Notes under the pieces: model-generated
The model's database searches: none
What the model saw: only the letters and a program-made list of their open reading frames with translations
Told to the model about the DNA's origin: nothing
From: Cupriavidus sp. EM10
GTDB lineage: Bacteria; Pseudomonadota; Gammaproteobacteria; Burkholderiales; Burkholderiaceae
Direction: 5' to 3'
Length of the DNA: 64,000 nucleotides
Assembly (NCBI RefSeq): GCF_018729255.1
Contig: NZ_CP076061.1
Span: 434,001 to 498,000, forward strand
Shown: positions 31,261-40,692 of the stretch, piece by piece
Layout: each line of letters starts with the position of its first letter
Position numbering within the stretch: position 1 is the first letter of the stretch
Translations under genes and position numbers: made by a program

Positions 31261-32265
31261 TCAGTCCACCCGGTTTCTGAGGGTGTCGCCCGCTGACCAG
31301 CGCCGCAGATTGTCCAGGAAGATGTCGACCACGCGGGCGGCGTTGCCGTCCGAGAAGCCCGCGCTGTGCGGCGTGGCGATGACGTTCGGCAGCGACCAGA
31401 GCGGCGACGTCGCCGCCAGCGGCTCGTGCGCGAACACGTCGAGATACGCGCCGCCGAGTTGCCCCGCGCGCAGGGCATCGATCAGCGCCGCCTCGTCGAC
31501 CACCTCGCCCCGCGCCACGTTCACCAGCCGTGCGCCGGCAGGCAACCGCTGCAAGGCGGCGCGGTCGACCAGCCCGCGCGTACGATCGGTCAGCGGGCAC
31601 GCCAGGATCAGCCAGTCGGTGCGCGGCAGGACCGCATCGAACTGGTCGAACGTGACCGCGTCGAAGCCGGGTTCCATCGGCGCCACGCGCTGCCTGACCA
31701 CCGTCACCGCCAGCCCCAGCACCCGCAGCACCGCGCCGATCTGCTGTCCGATCGGGCCCCACCCCACGATGGTGGCGCGCTGGCCCTGCAGGTCACGCGG
31801 CAGCCCGCTGCCAATCAGCGGCGCCCAGCGCGCCTCCCGTTGCGCCTCGATCAGCTGCGGCAGATGACGGGCCAGCGCCAGCAGACCGGCCAGGGCCGTC
31901 TGGGCCACTACCCCGGCGTTGGCGCCCGACGATGTGGTCACCGTCACGCCACGCTGGCGCAACTGGCCGAAGATGGCCCGGTCGGCGCCGGCCGAGTGGG
32001 TATGCGTCCAGCGCAGCGACGGCGCCTCCAGCATCGCCGTATAGAAGCGTTGCGTGGCGGGCAGGATCTCGTGCTTGGTCGACAGGCCGGTCACGTCGCG
32101 CGACACGAAGGCCACGTCGGCGTCCACCGCACGCGGGTCATCCACCCTGGGCACTGCCACCGGCTGCCAGCTGGCACCGGTGGCGGCCATGGCGGCGTCG
32201 ATGGCCGCGCCTTGCGATTGCAGTGCGGTGTCGGACAGCAGGATGCGCAGGACTTCGGCGGACAT
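31261..32265 (-). CDS. D-2-hydroxyacid dehydrogenase family protein
   Basis: 334 residues. The NAD-binding motif is IVGWGPIGQQIG; the catalytic Arg is in VNVARGEVVDEAAL, the Glu in AHEPL context and the His in TPHSAGFS. The family reduces 2-oxo acids or oxidises D-2-hydroxy acids. It follows a Bug receptor by eight bases and ends the long minus-strand catabolic cluster. GAGG precedes the ATG. The substrate is probably a hydroxy acid imported or formed by the cluster. Confidence 0.87.
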   Translation of the reverse strand: MSAEVLRILLSDTALQSQGAAIDAAMAATGASWQPVAVPRVDDPRAVDADVAFVSRDVTGLSTKHEILPATQRFYTAMLEAPSLRWTHTHSAGADRAIFGQLRQRGVTVTTSSGANAGVVAQTALAGLLALARHLPQLIEAQREARWAPLIGSGLPRDLQGQRATIVGWGPIGQQIGAVLRVLGLAVTVVRQRVAPMEPGFDAVTFDQFDAVLPRTDWLILACPLTDRTRGLVDRAALQRLPAGARLVNVARGEVVDEAALIDALRAGQLGGAYLDVFAHEPLAATSPLWSLPNVIATPHSAGFSDGNAARVVDIFLDNLRRWSAGDTLRNRVD

Positions 32266-32273
32266 GGCGTGCC

Positions 32274-33281
32274 TCAATCCACCGTGGCGCCGGAGGCTTT
32301 CACCACGGCCTTCCACTTCACGTATTCCTTGCGCGTGAAGTCGCCAAACTGCTTCGGCGATCCGCCCACCGGATCGGCCCCTTCGCGGATCATCTGTGCC
32401 TGCAGCGACGGCAGTGCCTCGTTGACGGCCTGGTTGATCTTGGTGATCACGTCCTGCGGGGTGCCCTTCGGCGCGAAGAAGCCGAACCACGAGCCGGCCT
32501 CGAAGCCCGGGAAGCCCTTTTCCGCAACCGTCGGCAGGTCAGGCAGCGAGCGCGAGCGCTTGGCGCTGGATACGGCCAGCGCGCGCAGCTTGCCGGCCTG
32601 GATATGCGGCATCACCGACGGGATGGTTGCGAACATGAACTGCACGCGCCCGGACAGCAGGTCGTTCAGCGCATCGGCGCCCTTGTACGGAATATGCGTG
32701 GCCTGCGTGCCGATGCGCTCGGTCAGCATGAAGCCCGACAGGTGCGACGACGTGCCCACGCCCGTCGAGCTGTAGTTTAGCTTGCCGGGGTTGGCCTTGG
32801 CATAGGCCACGAACTCGTCGAACGACTTCACCGGCAGCGACGGATGCACCACCAGCACATTGGGCACATCGGCAATCTGCACCACCGGCACCAGATCGGT
32901 CAGCGGGTCGTAGTTCAGCTTCTTGTAGAGCGTCTGGTTGATCGAGATCGGGCCCACGGAGTTGACCAGCATCGTGTAGCCATCGGCAGGGGATCGCACC
33001 ACGAACTCGGTACCGATATTGCCGCCCGCGCCGGGCCGGTTGTCCACCACGAACGACTGCTTGAAGCGTTGGGCCAGTTGCTGGCTGACGCTGCGGGCCA
33101 GCATGTCGGTGGTGCCGCCGGCCGTGAAGGCCACCACCACGCGCACCGGCTTGGTCGGATAGTCGTCGGCGGCGCGGGCCGGCGATACCACGGTCACGCC
33201 GGCCGTCAACGCGCAGGCCAGTAGCCACGTCGTGGCGATCTTCCGGGGTGCCGTCGACGCTATATGGGTGATGGGGGTCAT
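32274..33281 (-). CDS. Bug-family periplasmic solute receptor (TTT type), copy 1
   Basis: 335 residues with a signal peptide ending near ARAADDYP. Family hallmarks are YPTKPVRVVVAFTAGGTTD, VVDNRPGAGGNIG, ADGYTMLV, and PDLPTVAEKGFPGFEAGSWFG, given in parts. Bug proteins bind carboxylates or small organics in the periplasm for the tripartite tricarboxylate transporter, but no TctA/TctB membrane genes are in the window. CGGAGA precedes the start. It lies between a hydroxyacid dehydrogenase and an amidohydrolase, so it probably senses or delivers their substrate. Confidence 0.9.
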   Translation of the reverse strand: MTPITHIASTAPRKIATTWLLACALTAGVTVVSPARAADDYPTKPVRVVVAFTAGGTTDMLARSVSQQLAQRFKQSFVVDNRPGAGGNIGTEFVVRSPADGYTMLVNSVGPISINQTLYKKLNYDPLTDLVPVVQIADVPNVLVVHPSLPVKSFDEFVAYAKANPGKLNYSSTGVGTSSHLSGFMLTERIGTQATHIPYKGADALNDLLSGRVQFMFATIPSVMPHIQAGKLRALAVSSAKRSRSLPDLPTVAEKGFPGFEAGSWFGFFAPKGTPQDVITKINQAVNEALPSLQAQMIREGADPVGGSPKQFGDFTRKEYVKWKAVVKASGATVD

Positions 33282-33332
33282 GCTTGTCTCCGTTCCAGTC
33301 GTTGTCGTTATGTCGTGCTTCGCTTCGGGGGC

Positions 33333-34223
33333 TCAACCGAAGTCGTACAGCCGGGCCGGGTTGGCCACCAGCACGCGGTGGCGGTCGGCCTCGTCGGGTA
33401 TCCAGCGCGCCAGCAGGTTGAACAGCTCGCCGTCGTCGGGCATCTGCGCAGGATCGAAATAGTTGATATGGGGCCAGTCGGAGCCCCAGACGATGTGGTC
33501 GCGATTGGCCGCCAGCAGCGCGGCCACGAACGGGTCCACCTCGCGGTACGGCGACCCGGCCGGCTGCAGGCGGTCGGCGCCCGATATCTTGGTCCACGCC
33601 ACGCCCTCGGCCAGCAGCGCGCACAGCGCCTGGAACCCCGCATCGCCCACGCCGCGCGACGTGGCCATGCGGCCCATGTGGTCGATCACCAGCGGCAGCC
33701 CCAGCGCTTTCAGGCGCGGGCCCAGTTCCACCAGGTCGGGCGCATGGATCCAGATCTGGGCGTGCCAGCCGCGCGCCTTCAGGCGTGAGGCCAGCGCCTC
33801 CAGCGCGTCGATGCCCACGCCGTTGCGATACACCGCATGGCCACCGATCTGGTACAGGTTGAAGCGCATGCCGCGCACACCGGCGTCGTGCCAGGCGTCG
33901 AGCTGGGCGTCGCTGACATCCGCCGCCGCCACGGCGATGGCGCGCAGCCGGGTCGGGTACTGGCGCAGCGCGTCGATGACCACGCTGTTGTCGGTGCCGC
34001 TGGCGCTGGCGGTGACCAGCACGCCGCGCGTCAGGCCCAGTTCGTCGAGATGGGCGATGAACGCCTCGGCCGGATGCTCGGCCGGCGTGTAGCTGCGGTC
34101 ATCGGCCAGCGGAAAGCGGGCATAGGGCCCGAATACGTGGGCGTGGCTGTCGCACGCGCCGGCCGGCGCGCGAAACGCCGGCGGCGTGATGGTTGCCAGG
34201 GGCGGCAGGCAGGGACGGGTCAT
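33333..34223 (-). CDS. Amidohydrolase, 2-pyrone-4,6-dicarboxylate lactonase-like
   Basis: 296 residues in the cog3618-type amidohydrolase subfamily. Visible are the first motif CDSHAHVFG (lacking the second HxH partner in the usual context, as LigI-type enzymes tolerate), VIDHMGR and the terminal GSDWPH. LigI hydrolyses 2-pyrone-4,6-dicarboxylate in protocatechuate 4,5-cleavage; other relatives open sugar lactones. It lies 18 bases after a second Bug receptor and 51 bases before the first. The presence of galB and galC elsewhere in the window is compatible with a PDC-type substrate. Confidence 0.82.
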   Translation of the reverse strand: MTRPCLPPLATITPPAFRAPAGACDSHAHVFGPYARFPLADDRSYTPAEHPAEAFIAHLDELGLTRGVLVTASASGTDNSVVIDALRQYPTRLRAIAVAAADVSDAQLDAWHDAGVRGMRFNLYQIGGHAVYRNGVGIDALEALASRLKARGWHAQIWIHAPDLVELGPRLKALGLPLVIDHMGRMATSRGVGDAGFQALCALLAEGVAWTKISGADRLQPAGSPYREVDPFVAALLAANRDHIVWGSDWPHINYFDPAQMPDDGELFNLLARWIPDEADRHRVLVANPARLYDFG

Positions 34224-34241
34224 GGGTTCTTCCTGATCCTG

Positions 34242-35216
34242 TTACTCGGCGGCCTTGAGGCGGCCGGCGGACGCCAGCGACTGCGCGCGGGCATCTTCCT
34301 TCTGCAGCGACGCCAGCAGTTCCTGCGGCGACGATGCCTGCGCCACGCTGCCCACGTGCTGCAGCCGGCTCTTGACGCTGCCTTCGGCCAGCGCCTTGCG
34401 CAGCGCGGCGTTGATGGTGTCGATCACGGCTGGCGGGGTGCCCGCAGGCGCCAGCAGGCCGGTGGCCGTGGTGGCCTCGAAGTTGGCCAGGCCGGCTTCG
34501 CGCAGCGTCGGCACCTTCGGCAGCGTTGCATCGCGGTCACGCGACATCACGGCCAGCGCCCGCAGCGCGCCCGACTGGATATGCGGCGCCGAGCTGGTCA
34601 GTTGATCCACCACCATGTCGATCTGGCCGCCCATGAGGTCGATCAGTGCCGGCGCCGAACCCTTGTACGGCACCTGGTTGAGCCGGATCTTCGCCGCATC
34701 CTCCAACTGGAGCAGCGCCATGTGATTGGTCGTGCCGGGGCCGGCGTGCCCCGCGGCCAGCTTGCCGGAGTTTGCGCGGGCGTACGCCAGCAGCGCCTCG
34801 ACGTCCCTGAATCGCGTATCGCCGCTCTTGACCACCACGACCAGCGCGGTGGTCGACACCAGGCCCACCGGGCTGAAACTGGCCAACTTGAAGTTGGTGC
34901 GGGTCATCTTGGGCAGCACCACCACCGCATTGGGCGTGGTGACCAGCAGCGTGGAGCCGTCGGGTTCGGCACGGGCCACCGCCGAGGCACCGATCACGCC
35001 GCCCGCGCCGGGACGGTTGTCGACAATCACATTGCGGCCCAGGTTCTGTTCCAGCGCGGGGGCAATGGCGCGTGCCACGACGTCCAGGTTGCCGCCGGGG
35101 GCGAACGGCACGATCAGCGTCACGGGCTTGCTGGACAGCGGTTGCGCGCGGGCGCTGAGTACATAAGGGGCGGCGCCCAGCGCAAGAATCTGCGCCAGCA
35201 TGGTTCTGCGATTCAT
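34242..35216 (-). CDS. Bug-family periplasmic solute receptor, copy 2
   Basis: 324 residues from the ATG at 35216 (GGAG eight bases upstream). Signal peptide MNRRTMLAQILALGAAPY... ending near SARAQP, with a leading RR pair that could suit Tat export. Hallmarks: [48 protein letters not shown]. It precedes the lactonase-like gene on the same strand. No transporter subunits are nearby. Confidence 0.88.
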   Translation of the reverse strand: MNRRTMLAQILALGAAPYVLSARAQPLSSKPVTLIVPFAPGGNLDVVARAIAPALEQNLGRNVIVDNRPGAGGVIGASAVARAEPDGSTLLVTTPNAVVVLPKMTRTNFKLASFSPVGLVSTTALVVVVKSGDTRFRDVEALLAYARANSGKLAAGHAGPGTTNHMALLQLEDAAKIRLNQVPYKGSAPALIDLMGGQIDMVVDQLTSSAPHIQSGALRALAVMSRDRDATLPKVPTLREAGLANFEATTATGLLAPAGTPPAVIDTINAALRKALAEGSVKSRLQHVGSVAQASSPQELLASLQKEDARAQSLASAGRLKAAE

Positions 35217-35278
35217 TTGTCTACTCCAACCTGCCAATGCGAGGGCTTTCTTCGGTATGGTTTTTTGTCTGGCCTGCT

Positions 35279-35397
35279 CCCTCTCCCACTTGTGGGAGGG
35301 TTGGGGAGAGGGCGTCGAGGTTCTGCTCGCCGGCTGACGGTGTTTGAACCGCTTTGCCCTCTCCCCGGCCCCTCTCCCGCTTTGCGGGAGAGGGGAG
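35279..35397. repeat. Pair of inverted REP-like palindromes (CCCTCTCCC...GGGAGAGGG family)
   Basis: Two palindromic units, about 35279-35313 and 35354-35397, flank a 40-base centre. The right unit is CCCCTCTCCCGC, TTT, GCGGGAGAGGGG. The same motif, again paired, occurs at 62441-62568. This mosaic arrangement is that of REP/BIME elements. It occupies most of the gap between the aldolase stop and the Bug receptor start, and could end or trim the transcript there. Confidence 0.75.
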
Positions 35398-35418
35398 AAA
35401 AACAGCGGGATAGCTGGC

Positions 35419-36207
35419 TCAGTCGCGATAGCTCGGATCCAGCCGGTCCAGCTTGCGCAGCAGTGCGGGCCATTCCATCAGGCCGTACGGACGGCGCGTG
35501 CCGGGCTGATAGTTGTTCCAGGTTTCCTCCAGCACGTCGGCCGGCACTTCCTGCAGGGGCGTGTTGCACGACATGGCCGCCACCTGCGAGCGGCAGGCCA
35601 GTTCCAGCCGGTGCATCCAGTTGAAGGCCTCGCCCACCGAATTGCCCACGGTCAGCGCGCCGTGGTTGCGCAGGATCAGCGCCTCGCCCTTGCCCAGGTC
35701 GGCGATCAGCGACTCCTGCTCGGCGGTGTCCAGCACCACACCCTGGTAGTCGTGATAGCCGATCTTCAGGAAGCGCATGGCGGTCTGGGTGATCGGCAGC
35801 AGGCCGCAGGCCAGCGACGACACGGCCATCGACGCCCAGCTGTGCGTGTGGATCACGCAAGCCACCTCGGGACGCGCGTGGTGCACGGCGCTGTGGATCA
35901 CGTAGCCGGCTTTGTTGACGCCGTAGTTCAGCGGACCGAAGTCGGGCGTCGACAGGATCTTGCCCGCGTGGTCCACCTTGATCAGGCACGACGCGGTGAT
36001 TTCCTCGTACATCATGCCGTACGGGTTGATCAGGAACGCGTCGTCCTCGTCGGGCACGCGCACCGAGATATGGTTGGCCATCATGTCGGCCATGCCATAG
36101 AGCTCGACCAGCCGGTAGCAGGCGGCCAGGTCCACGCGCGCCTGCCATTCCGCCTCGCTGCACTGGCCGCGCATCGACGGGATGTTCAGCACACCGGGTT
36201 TCGTCAT
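35419..36207 (-). CDS. Class II aldolase/adducin-family protein
   Basis: 262 residues with AAGGAGA six bases before the ATG. The zinc site is visible as VIHTHSWA (two His) and ILRNHGALTVG (third His), and MMANHISVRVP and FLINPYGMMYEEITAS are typical of the adducin/aldolase fold. Members cleave or decarboxylate phosphorylated or free aldol substrates. It is 47 bases downstream of tcuB on the same strand and may act on a product of TcuA/TcuB or on a hydroxy acid. Its exact substrate cannot be told from sequence. Confidence 0.85.
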   Translation of the reverse strand: MTKPGVLNIPSMRGQCSEAEWQARVDLAACYRLVELYGMADMMANHISVRVPDEDDAFLINPYGMMYEEITASCLIKVDHAGKILSTPDFGPLNYGVNKAGYVIHSAVHHARPEVACVIHTHSWASMAVSSLACGLLPITQTAMRFLKIGYHDYQGVVLDTAEQESLIADLGKGEALILRNHGALTVGNSVGEAFNWMHRLELACRSQVAAMSCNTPLQEVPADVLEETWNNYQPGTRRPYGLMEWPALLRKLDRLDPSYRD

Positions 36208-36254
36208 GATGTGTCTCCTTGGTGGATTCCGTATCCGGATTCTGTGGATGCTGT

Positions 36255-37427
36255 TCAGTCCGAGCCCAGCGCGAGATCGCTGGGCCGGCGTTTTTCGATG
36301 TGGAACTTGAGCAGGGCCGCGCTGCGGAAGATGCCATGCGCAAACTTGCCGTAGGGCAGCGTCAGGAACAGCGCCATCACGATGCCCAGGTGAACCGCCA
36401 GCAGCGCGGCCATCGCACCGGTATCGCGCAAAGCCAGCAGCGCCAGCCCGCTTGCGCTGGTCAGGAACAGCAGCGCGATAAAGCCACGGTCCATCGGCTT
36501 CTGCCTGGTGTCCATCGTGCGTTCGTCGCGCTTCAGGTTCAGCCACAGCAGCCCGGCCGGACCGATCAGCAGGCCGATGCCGCCCGCGATGCCCAGCAGC
36601 ACCGGCAGGCTGGTGACCGGATACGGCGCGTGCAGGTCAAGCAGGTAGTGGTAGAGCGTGGCCACGGCAGTGGCCGCGAAGCACAGCATGAAGCCGTAGA
36701 ACGTGAAATGGTGGAAGCGGCGGCGCAGCAGCGTGAACGCGTCGTCAGCGTTGTTGCAGCCCTGCCCGTGCCCACCGTCCAGGTACTTCAGCTTCAGCGC
36801 ATCGTGCACTGCCCCGCCGGTGGCGGCGCCGCGTTCGTCGCCGTTGCGCGTGCCCGGCGTCACCTTGCGCCAGAAGCGCGTCACGCCGATGCCGAGCGCG
36901 CCGCAGGCAAACAGGAACACCACGCCGAACATCGCCGCCAGCAGGTTGTGCGGGAAGATCGCGTAGAAGTTGCCGGCCAGCGGCTCGTGCAACAGCGTGC
37001 CGCGCACGGCCAGCACCATCAGCAGGAACAGCGCCAGGCCGCCGGCCAGCGCCAGTGCCATCGTCATGCCGGCCCGGCGGTACAGGCCGCCCAGCGCGGC
37101 CGGGAACGCATAGTCGCCGTAGGTCTGCACCCGCACCTTGGCCATGGCCTGCGGGATGTTGACCGCAAATTCGTGCGGCGGCGCGTACTGGCAGGCGTGG
37201 TAGCAGGCGCCGCAGTTGTGGCACAGGTTGGCCAGGTAGTGGATATCGGCCTTGGGGAATTCCAGCCGGCGCGTCATGGCCGGAAACACCGCGCAGAAGC
37301 CCTCGCAGTAGCGGCAGGCATTGCAGATCTGCAGCGTGCGGGCGACTTCGGCCTCGTCGGTGGTCAGGGGCAGCGCACCGTTGGCCAGCGCCGCCGCTTC
37401 GCGCGTCAGCGCTTCAAGATGTTGCAT
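36255..37427 (-). CDS. tcuB: TcuB, tricarballylate utilisation iron-sulfur membrane protein
   Basis: 390 residues. Two ferredoxin-like cysteine clusters near the N terminus ([11 protein letters not shown] and [11 protein letters not shown]) should hold two 4Fe-4S centres; six hydrophobic helices follow between about residues 110 and 360. In the known system TcuA oxidises tricarballylate to cis-aconitate and TcuB reoxidises its flavin and passes electrons to quinone. The gene overlaps tcuA by 14 bases. Members of the family also serve citrate-like substrates. Confidence 0.9.
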   Translation of the reverse strand: MQHLEALTREAAALANGALPLTTDEAEVARTLQICNACRYCEGFCAVFPAMTRRLEFPKADIHYLANLCHNCGACYHACQYAPPHEFAVNIPQAMAKVRVQTYGDYAFPAALGGLYRRAGMTMALALAGGLALFLLMVLAVRGTLLHEPLAGNFYAIFPHNLLAAMFGVVFLFACGALGIGVTRFWRKVTPGTRNGDERGAATGGAVHDALKLKYLDGGHGQGCNNADDAFTLLRRRFHHFTFYGFMLCFAATAVATLYHYLLDLHAPYPVTSLPVLLGIAGGIGLLIGPAGLLWLNLKRDERTMDTRQKPMDRGFIALLFLTSASGLALLALRDTGAMAALLAVHLGIVMALFLTLPYGKFAHGIFRSAALLKFHIEKRRPSDLALGSD

Positions 37428-38853
37428 GTTCCTCTTCCCGTGATGCCTGAGTTGCCGGGCCAGCGTGCGTGCCCGCCTTGGCGGCCCGCGCCGCCTGGGT
37501 GCCCGCGATGCGGCCGAATGCCGTGCCGATGGCCATGCCCACGCCGGCCGTATAGCCCTTGCCCAGCACGTTGCCGGCCATCATCTCGCCCGCCACGAAC
37601 AGGTTCCGGCTGGGCTTGCCGTCGAAATGCACAGCCGATTCCTCGTTCACCTTCAGGCCCAGGTAGGTGAAGGTGATGCCGGGACGCAGCGCGTAGCCGA
37701 AGAACGGCGCGGTGTCGACGGGGCGGGCCCAGTGCGTCTTGGCCGGCGTCACGCCCTCGGTGTGGCAGTCGTCCAGCGTGGTATGGTCGAACTTGCCCAC
37801 GCGGCAGGCGGCGTTGTAGTCGTTGATGGTGCGCAGGAAGGTGGCCTCGTCCAGGCCCAGCTTGCGCGCCAGTTCAGGCAGCGTGTCGGCCTTCACGCCC
37901 GGGAACACCGGCGGCATGAAGCGGCCCACGGCCTTGGCGTCGATGATCGAATAGCCGATCTGCTGCGGCTGCTGGGCCACCAGGCGGCCCCAGATCGCAT
38001 AGCGCTTGGGCCAGAAATCCTCGCCCTCGTCGTAGAAGCGCTCGGCGTTGGCGTTGAGCACCACGCCCAGCGATACGCAGTCGATACGCGTGCAGATGCC
38101 GCCGTCGTACAGCGGCGCGCGGGCGTCGATGGCCACGCAGTGCGATTGCGACGGGTCGCCGATGGCGTCGGCGCCCTGGGCGATCATGTGCTTGAGCAGC
38201 ACGCCCATGTTGAAGCGCGTGCCACGGATCAGGAAGTTGTCGGCCGGCCATTCGCCGCGCTCGTTCTGGCCCCAGGCCTCGCGCAGCCATTCGCGGTTCG
38301 ATTCGAAACCACCCGCCGCCAGCACGCAGGCGCGGGCCTCGATGCGCTCGCTGCCGATACGTGCCGCCACAAAGCGGCTGCCATCCAGCTCGATGGCATC
38401 GACCGGGGCGTTGTAGCGGATCTGCACGCCCAGGCGCTCGGCGCTGCGGAAGTACGCATTGACCAGCGCCTTGCCGCCGCCCATGAAGAACGCGTTGGTA
38501 CGCGCCACATGCAGCGCGCCAGACAGCGGCGGCTGGAAATGCACGCCGTGGCTGCGCATCCAGTCGCGGCAGGTCGACGACGCGCGGATGGCCAGCCGGG
38601 CCAGCCTCTCGTCGGTCAGGCCGCCGGTGACCTTGAGCAGGTCCTGCCAGTATTCCTCTTCGGGATAGGCGTCCACCAGCACGTCCTGCGGCGCGTCATG
38701 CATGCAGCGCAGGTTGCGGGTGTGGGACGAATTGCCGCCGCGCCATTCGCGGGGTGCGGCTTCCAGCAGCATCACGCTGGCGCCGGCCTCGCGGGCCATC
38801 AATGCGGCACAGAGGGCAGCGTTGCCGCCGCCGATTACCAGGACGTCGATCAT
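37414..38853 (-). CDS. tcuA: TcuA, FAD-dependent tricarballylate dehydrogenase
   Basis: 479 residues in the fumarate reductase/succinate dehydrogenase flavoprotein family: FAD motif [46 protein letters not shown], and [20 protein letters not shown] for the FAD C-terminal site. It is followed by tcuB with an overlap. No tcuC transporter or tcuR regulator is adjacent; Bug receptors on both sides may replace transport. A 15-base palindrome lies about 126 bases upstream of its start. Confidence 0.9.
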   Translation of the reverse strand: MIDVLVIGGGNAALCAALMAREAGASVMLLEAAPREWRGGNSSHTRNLRCMHDAPQDVLVDAYPEEEYWQDLLKVTGGLTDERLARLAIRASSTCRDWMRSHGVHFQPPLSGALHVARTNAFFMGGGKALVNAYFRSAERLGVQIRYNAPVDAIELDGSRFVAARIGSERIEARACVLAAGGFESNREWLREAWGQNERGEWPADNFLIRGTRFNMGVLLKHMIAQGADAIGDPSQSHCVAIDARAPLYDGGICTRIDCVSLGVVLNANAERFYDEGEDFWPKRYAIWGRLVAQQPQQIGYSIIDAKAVGRFMPPVFPGVKADTLPELARKLGLDEATFLRTINDYNAACRVGKFDHTTLDDCHTEGVTPAKTHWARPVDTAPFFGYALRPGITFTYLGLKVNEESAVHFDGKPSRNLFVAGEMMAGNVLGKGYTAGVGMAIGTAFGRIAGTQAARAAKAGTHAGPATQASREEEHATS

Positions 38854-38978
38854 GCGCGGACGCCCTGCCTGCAGGGATTGTGAGTGGGGATGGACACGAC
38901 TTTCTATGCCTTCGTGAGTCTGTCCGTGACTCTATCCGCCGGGCGGAACGCTGCTAAGCCCTTGTCCGGCATGGGGGT

Positions 38979-38993
38979 ATCACGATTCGTGAT
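38979..38993. promoter_or_regulatory. Perfect palindrome ATCACGA-T-TCGTGAT upstream of tcuA
   Basis: A 7-1-7 inverted repeat in the 178-base gap between the gamma-glutamyltransferase stop and tcuA. It has the ATC-N9-GAT form of some LysR-regulator sites. No LysR gene is adjacent, so any binding protein is encoded elsewhere. Confidence 0.5.
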
Positions 38994-39031
38994 GGCTACC
39001 CGTCACCCCCTTCTGTCCATCCCCGGGACGG

Positions 39032-40620
39032 TCAGAACCCCACGGCCTGCCCGTCGCGCCGCGAGTCCGATGCGGCGATATAGCCATGTTCGGCCTTGTA
39101 GATCAGCTGGGCGGAGCCGAATTCCAGGCTGTCGCGCGGCGCCACCTCCACCCGGTGACCGCGCTCGCGTAGCGCCGCCACCACGTCGGCCGGCAAATGG
39201 TGCTCGACGTTGACCACCGGCCCGTGCTCCACCCGGAAGCGCGGCGCGTCGCTCATCGCCTGGGGTTCTGCCCGAAGGCGGCCAGGCGGGCCATCATCTG
39301 GACATGCCCTTGCGCCTGCATCGACCCGCCCATCACGCCGAACGACATCACCGGGGCGCCGTTGCGCGTGACAAAGCCCGGGATGATCGTGTGCATCGGC
39401 TGCTTGCCCGGGGCCACGCAATTGGCATGGCCCGGCTTCAGGTTGAAGCCCTCGCCCCGGTTGTGCAGCGAGATGCCCGTGCCCGGCACCACCACGCCCG
39501 AGCCAAAGCCGCGATAGTTCGACTGGATGAACGACACCATCGAGCCCGCCGCGTCGGCCGCTGTCAGGTACACGGTGCCGCCGATCTTCGGCATGCCGGC
39601 CGACGGGGTGCCCGCGCGCTTCGGGTCGATCAGCGCGGCGCGCTCGGCCAGGTAGGACGGGTCCAGGAACGATGCTGGCGCGTGCTGCATCGTCGCCGGG
39701 TCAGATACGTGCCGGTGCAGGTCGGCAAAAGCCAGCTTCATGGCCTCGATGCCGACGTGATAGAAGTCGGCGCTATCCACGCCCATGCCTTCCAGATCGA
39801 ACCGGTCCAGGATGCCCAGGCCGATCAGCGCCGCGATGCCCTGCCCGTTCGGCGGGATTTCATGCAACGTGTAGCCGCGAAAGTCCTGCTTCATCGGCTC
39901 GACCCAGTTCGGCTGGTGCGCCGCCAGATCGGCGGCACGCAGCGCGCCGCCCGTTTCCTGGGCGAACGCGACGATGCGCTCGGCCAGTTCACCCCGGTAG
40001 AAGCTCTCGCCATCGGTCTCGGCAATCTTGCGCAGCGTGGCGGCCTGCTCGGGAAAGCGCCAGCGCTCGCCCGCCTGCGGGGCACGCCCTTCGGGCATGA
40101 AGGCCTTGGCGAAGCCGGGCTGCTCGCGCAGCACGGGCACCTGGGCCGCCCACTGGCGCGCGATCTGCGGCGACACCATGAAGCCCTGCTCCGCATATTC
40201 GATGGCCGGCGCAAACAGCTGCGCAAAAGGCAGCTTGCCGAAGCGCGCCGACAGCGCCTTCCAGCCGGCCACCTGACCCGGCACCGTCACGGTGTCCCAG
40301 CCCACCGACGGCATGCGGTCGCGCCCGGCGAAGTACTCGGGCGTCCAGGCCGCCGGCGCGCGGCCGCTGGAATTCAGGCCGTAGAGCTGCCCTTCGTGCC
40401 AGACCAGCGTGAACATGTCGCCGCCGATGCCGTTCATGACGGGCTCCACCACCGTCAGCGCGATGGCCGTGGCAATGGCGCTGTCGATGGCGTTGCCGCC
40501 TTCGTAAAGCATGCGCAGGCCGGCCTGCGCGGCCAGCGGCTGGCTGGTGCTGACGGCGTTGGCGGCCAGCAGCGGCATCTTCTGGGACGGATACGGGAAG
40601 GACCAATCGAAAGGCAACAT
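39032..40620 (-). pseudogene. Gamma-glutamyltransferase-family protein, copy 1; frameshifted near its end
   Basis: 456 residues in frame, then broken. The last 70 or so residues (SDAPRFRVEHGPVVNVEHHL to DSRRDGQAVGF) are in another frame; one more base in the plus-strand GGGG run at 39262-39265 reads FGQNPQAMSDAPRF and gives 529 residues. There is no signal peptide, so the enzyme is cytoplasmic. The autoprocessing nucleophile threonine is in KIGGTVYLTAAD, and GGNAIDSAIA and GGDMFTLVW are conserved. The family hydrolyses or transfers gamma-glutamyl or related acyl groups. It lies 72 bases after a Bug receptor gene. Confidence 0.85.
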
Positions 40621-40692
40621 GGGCGGAACAGGTAAGAAGGTAAGGACATGGCGCCCCGTGCAGGCGGCGCCACGAAAGTTTGCTGCGGCGTG

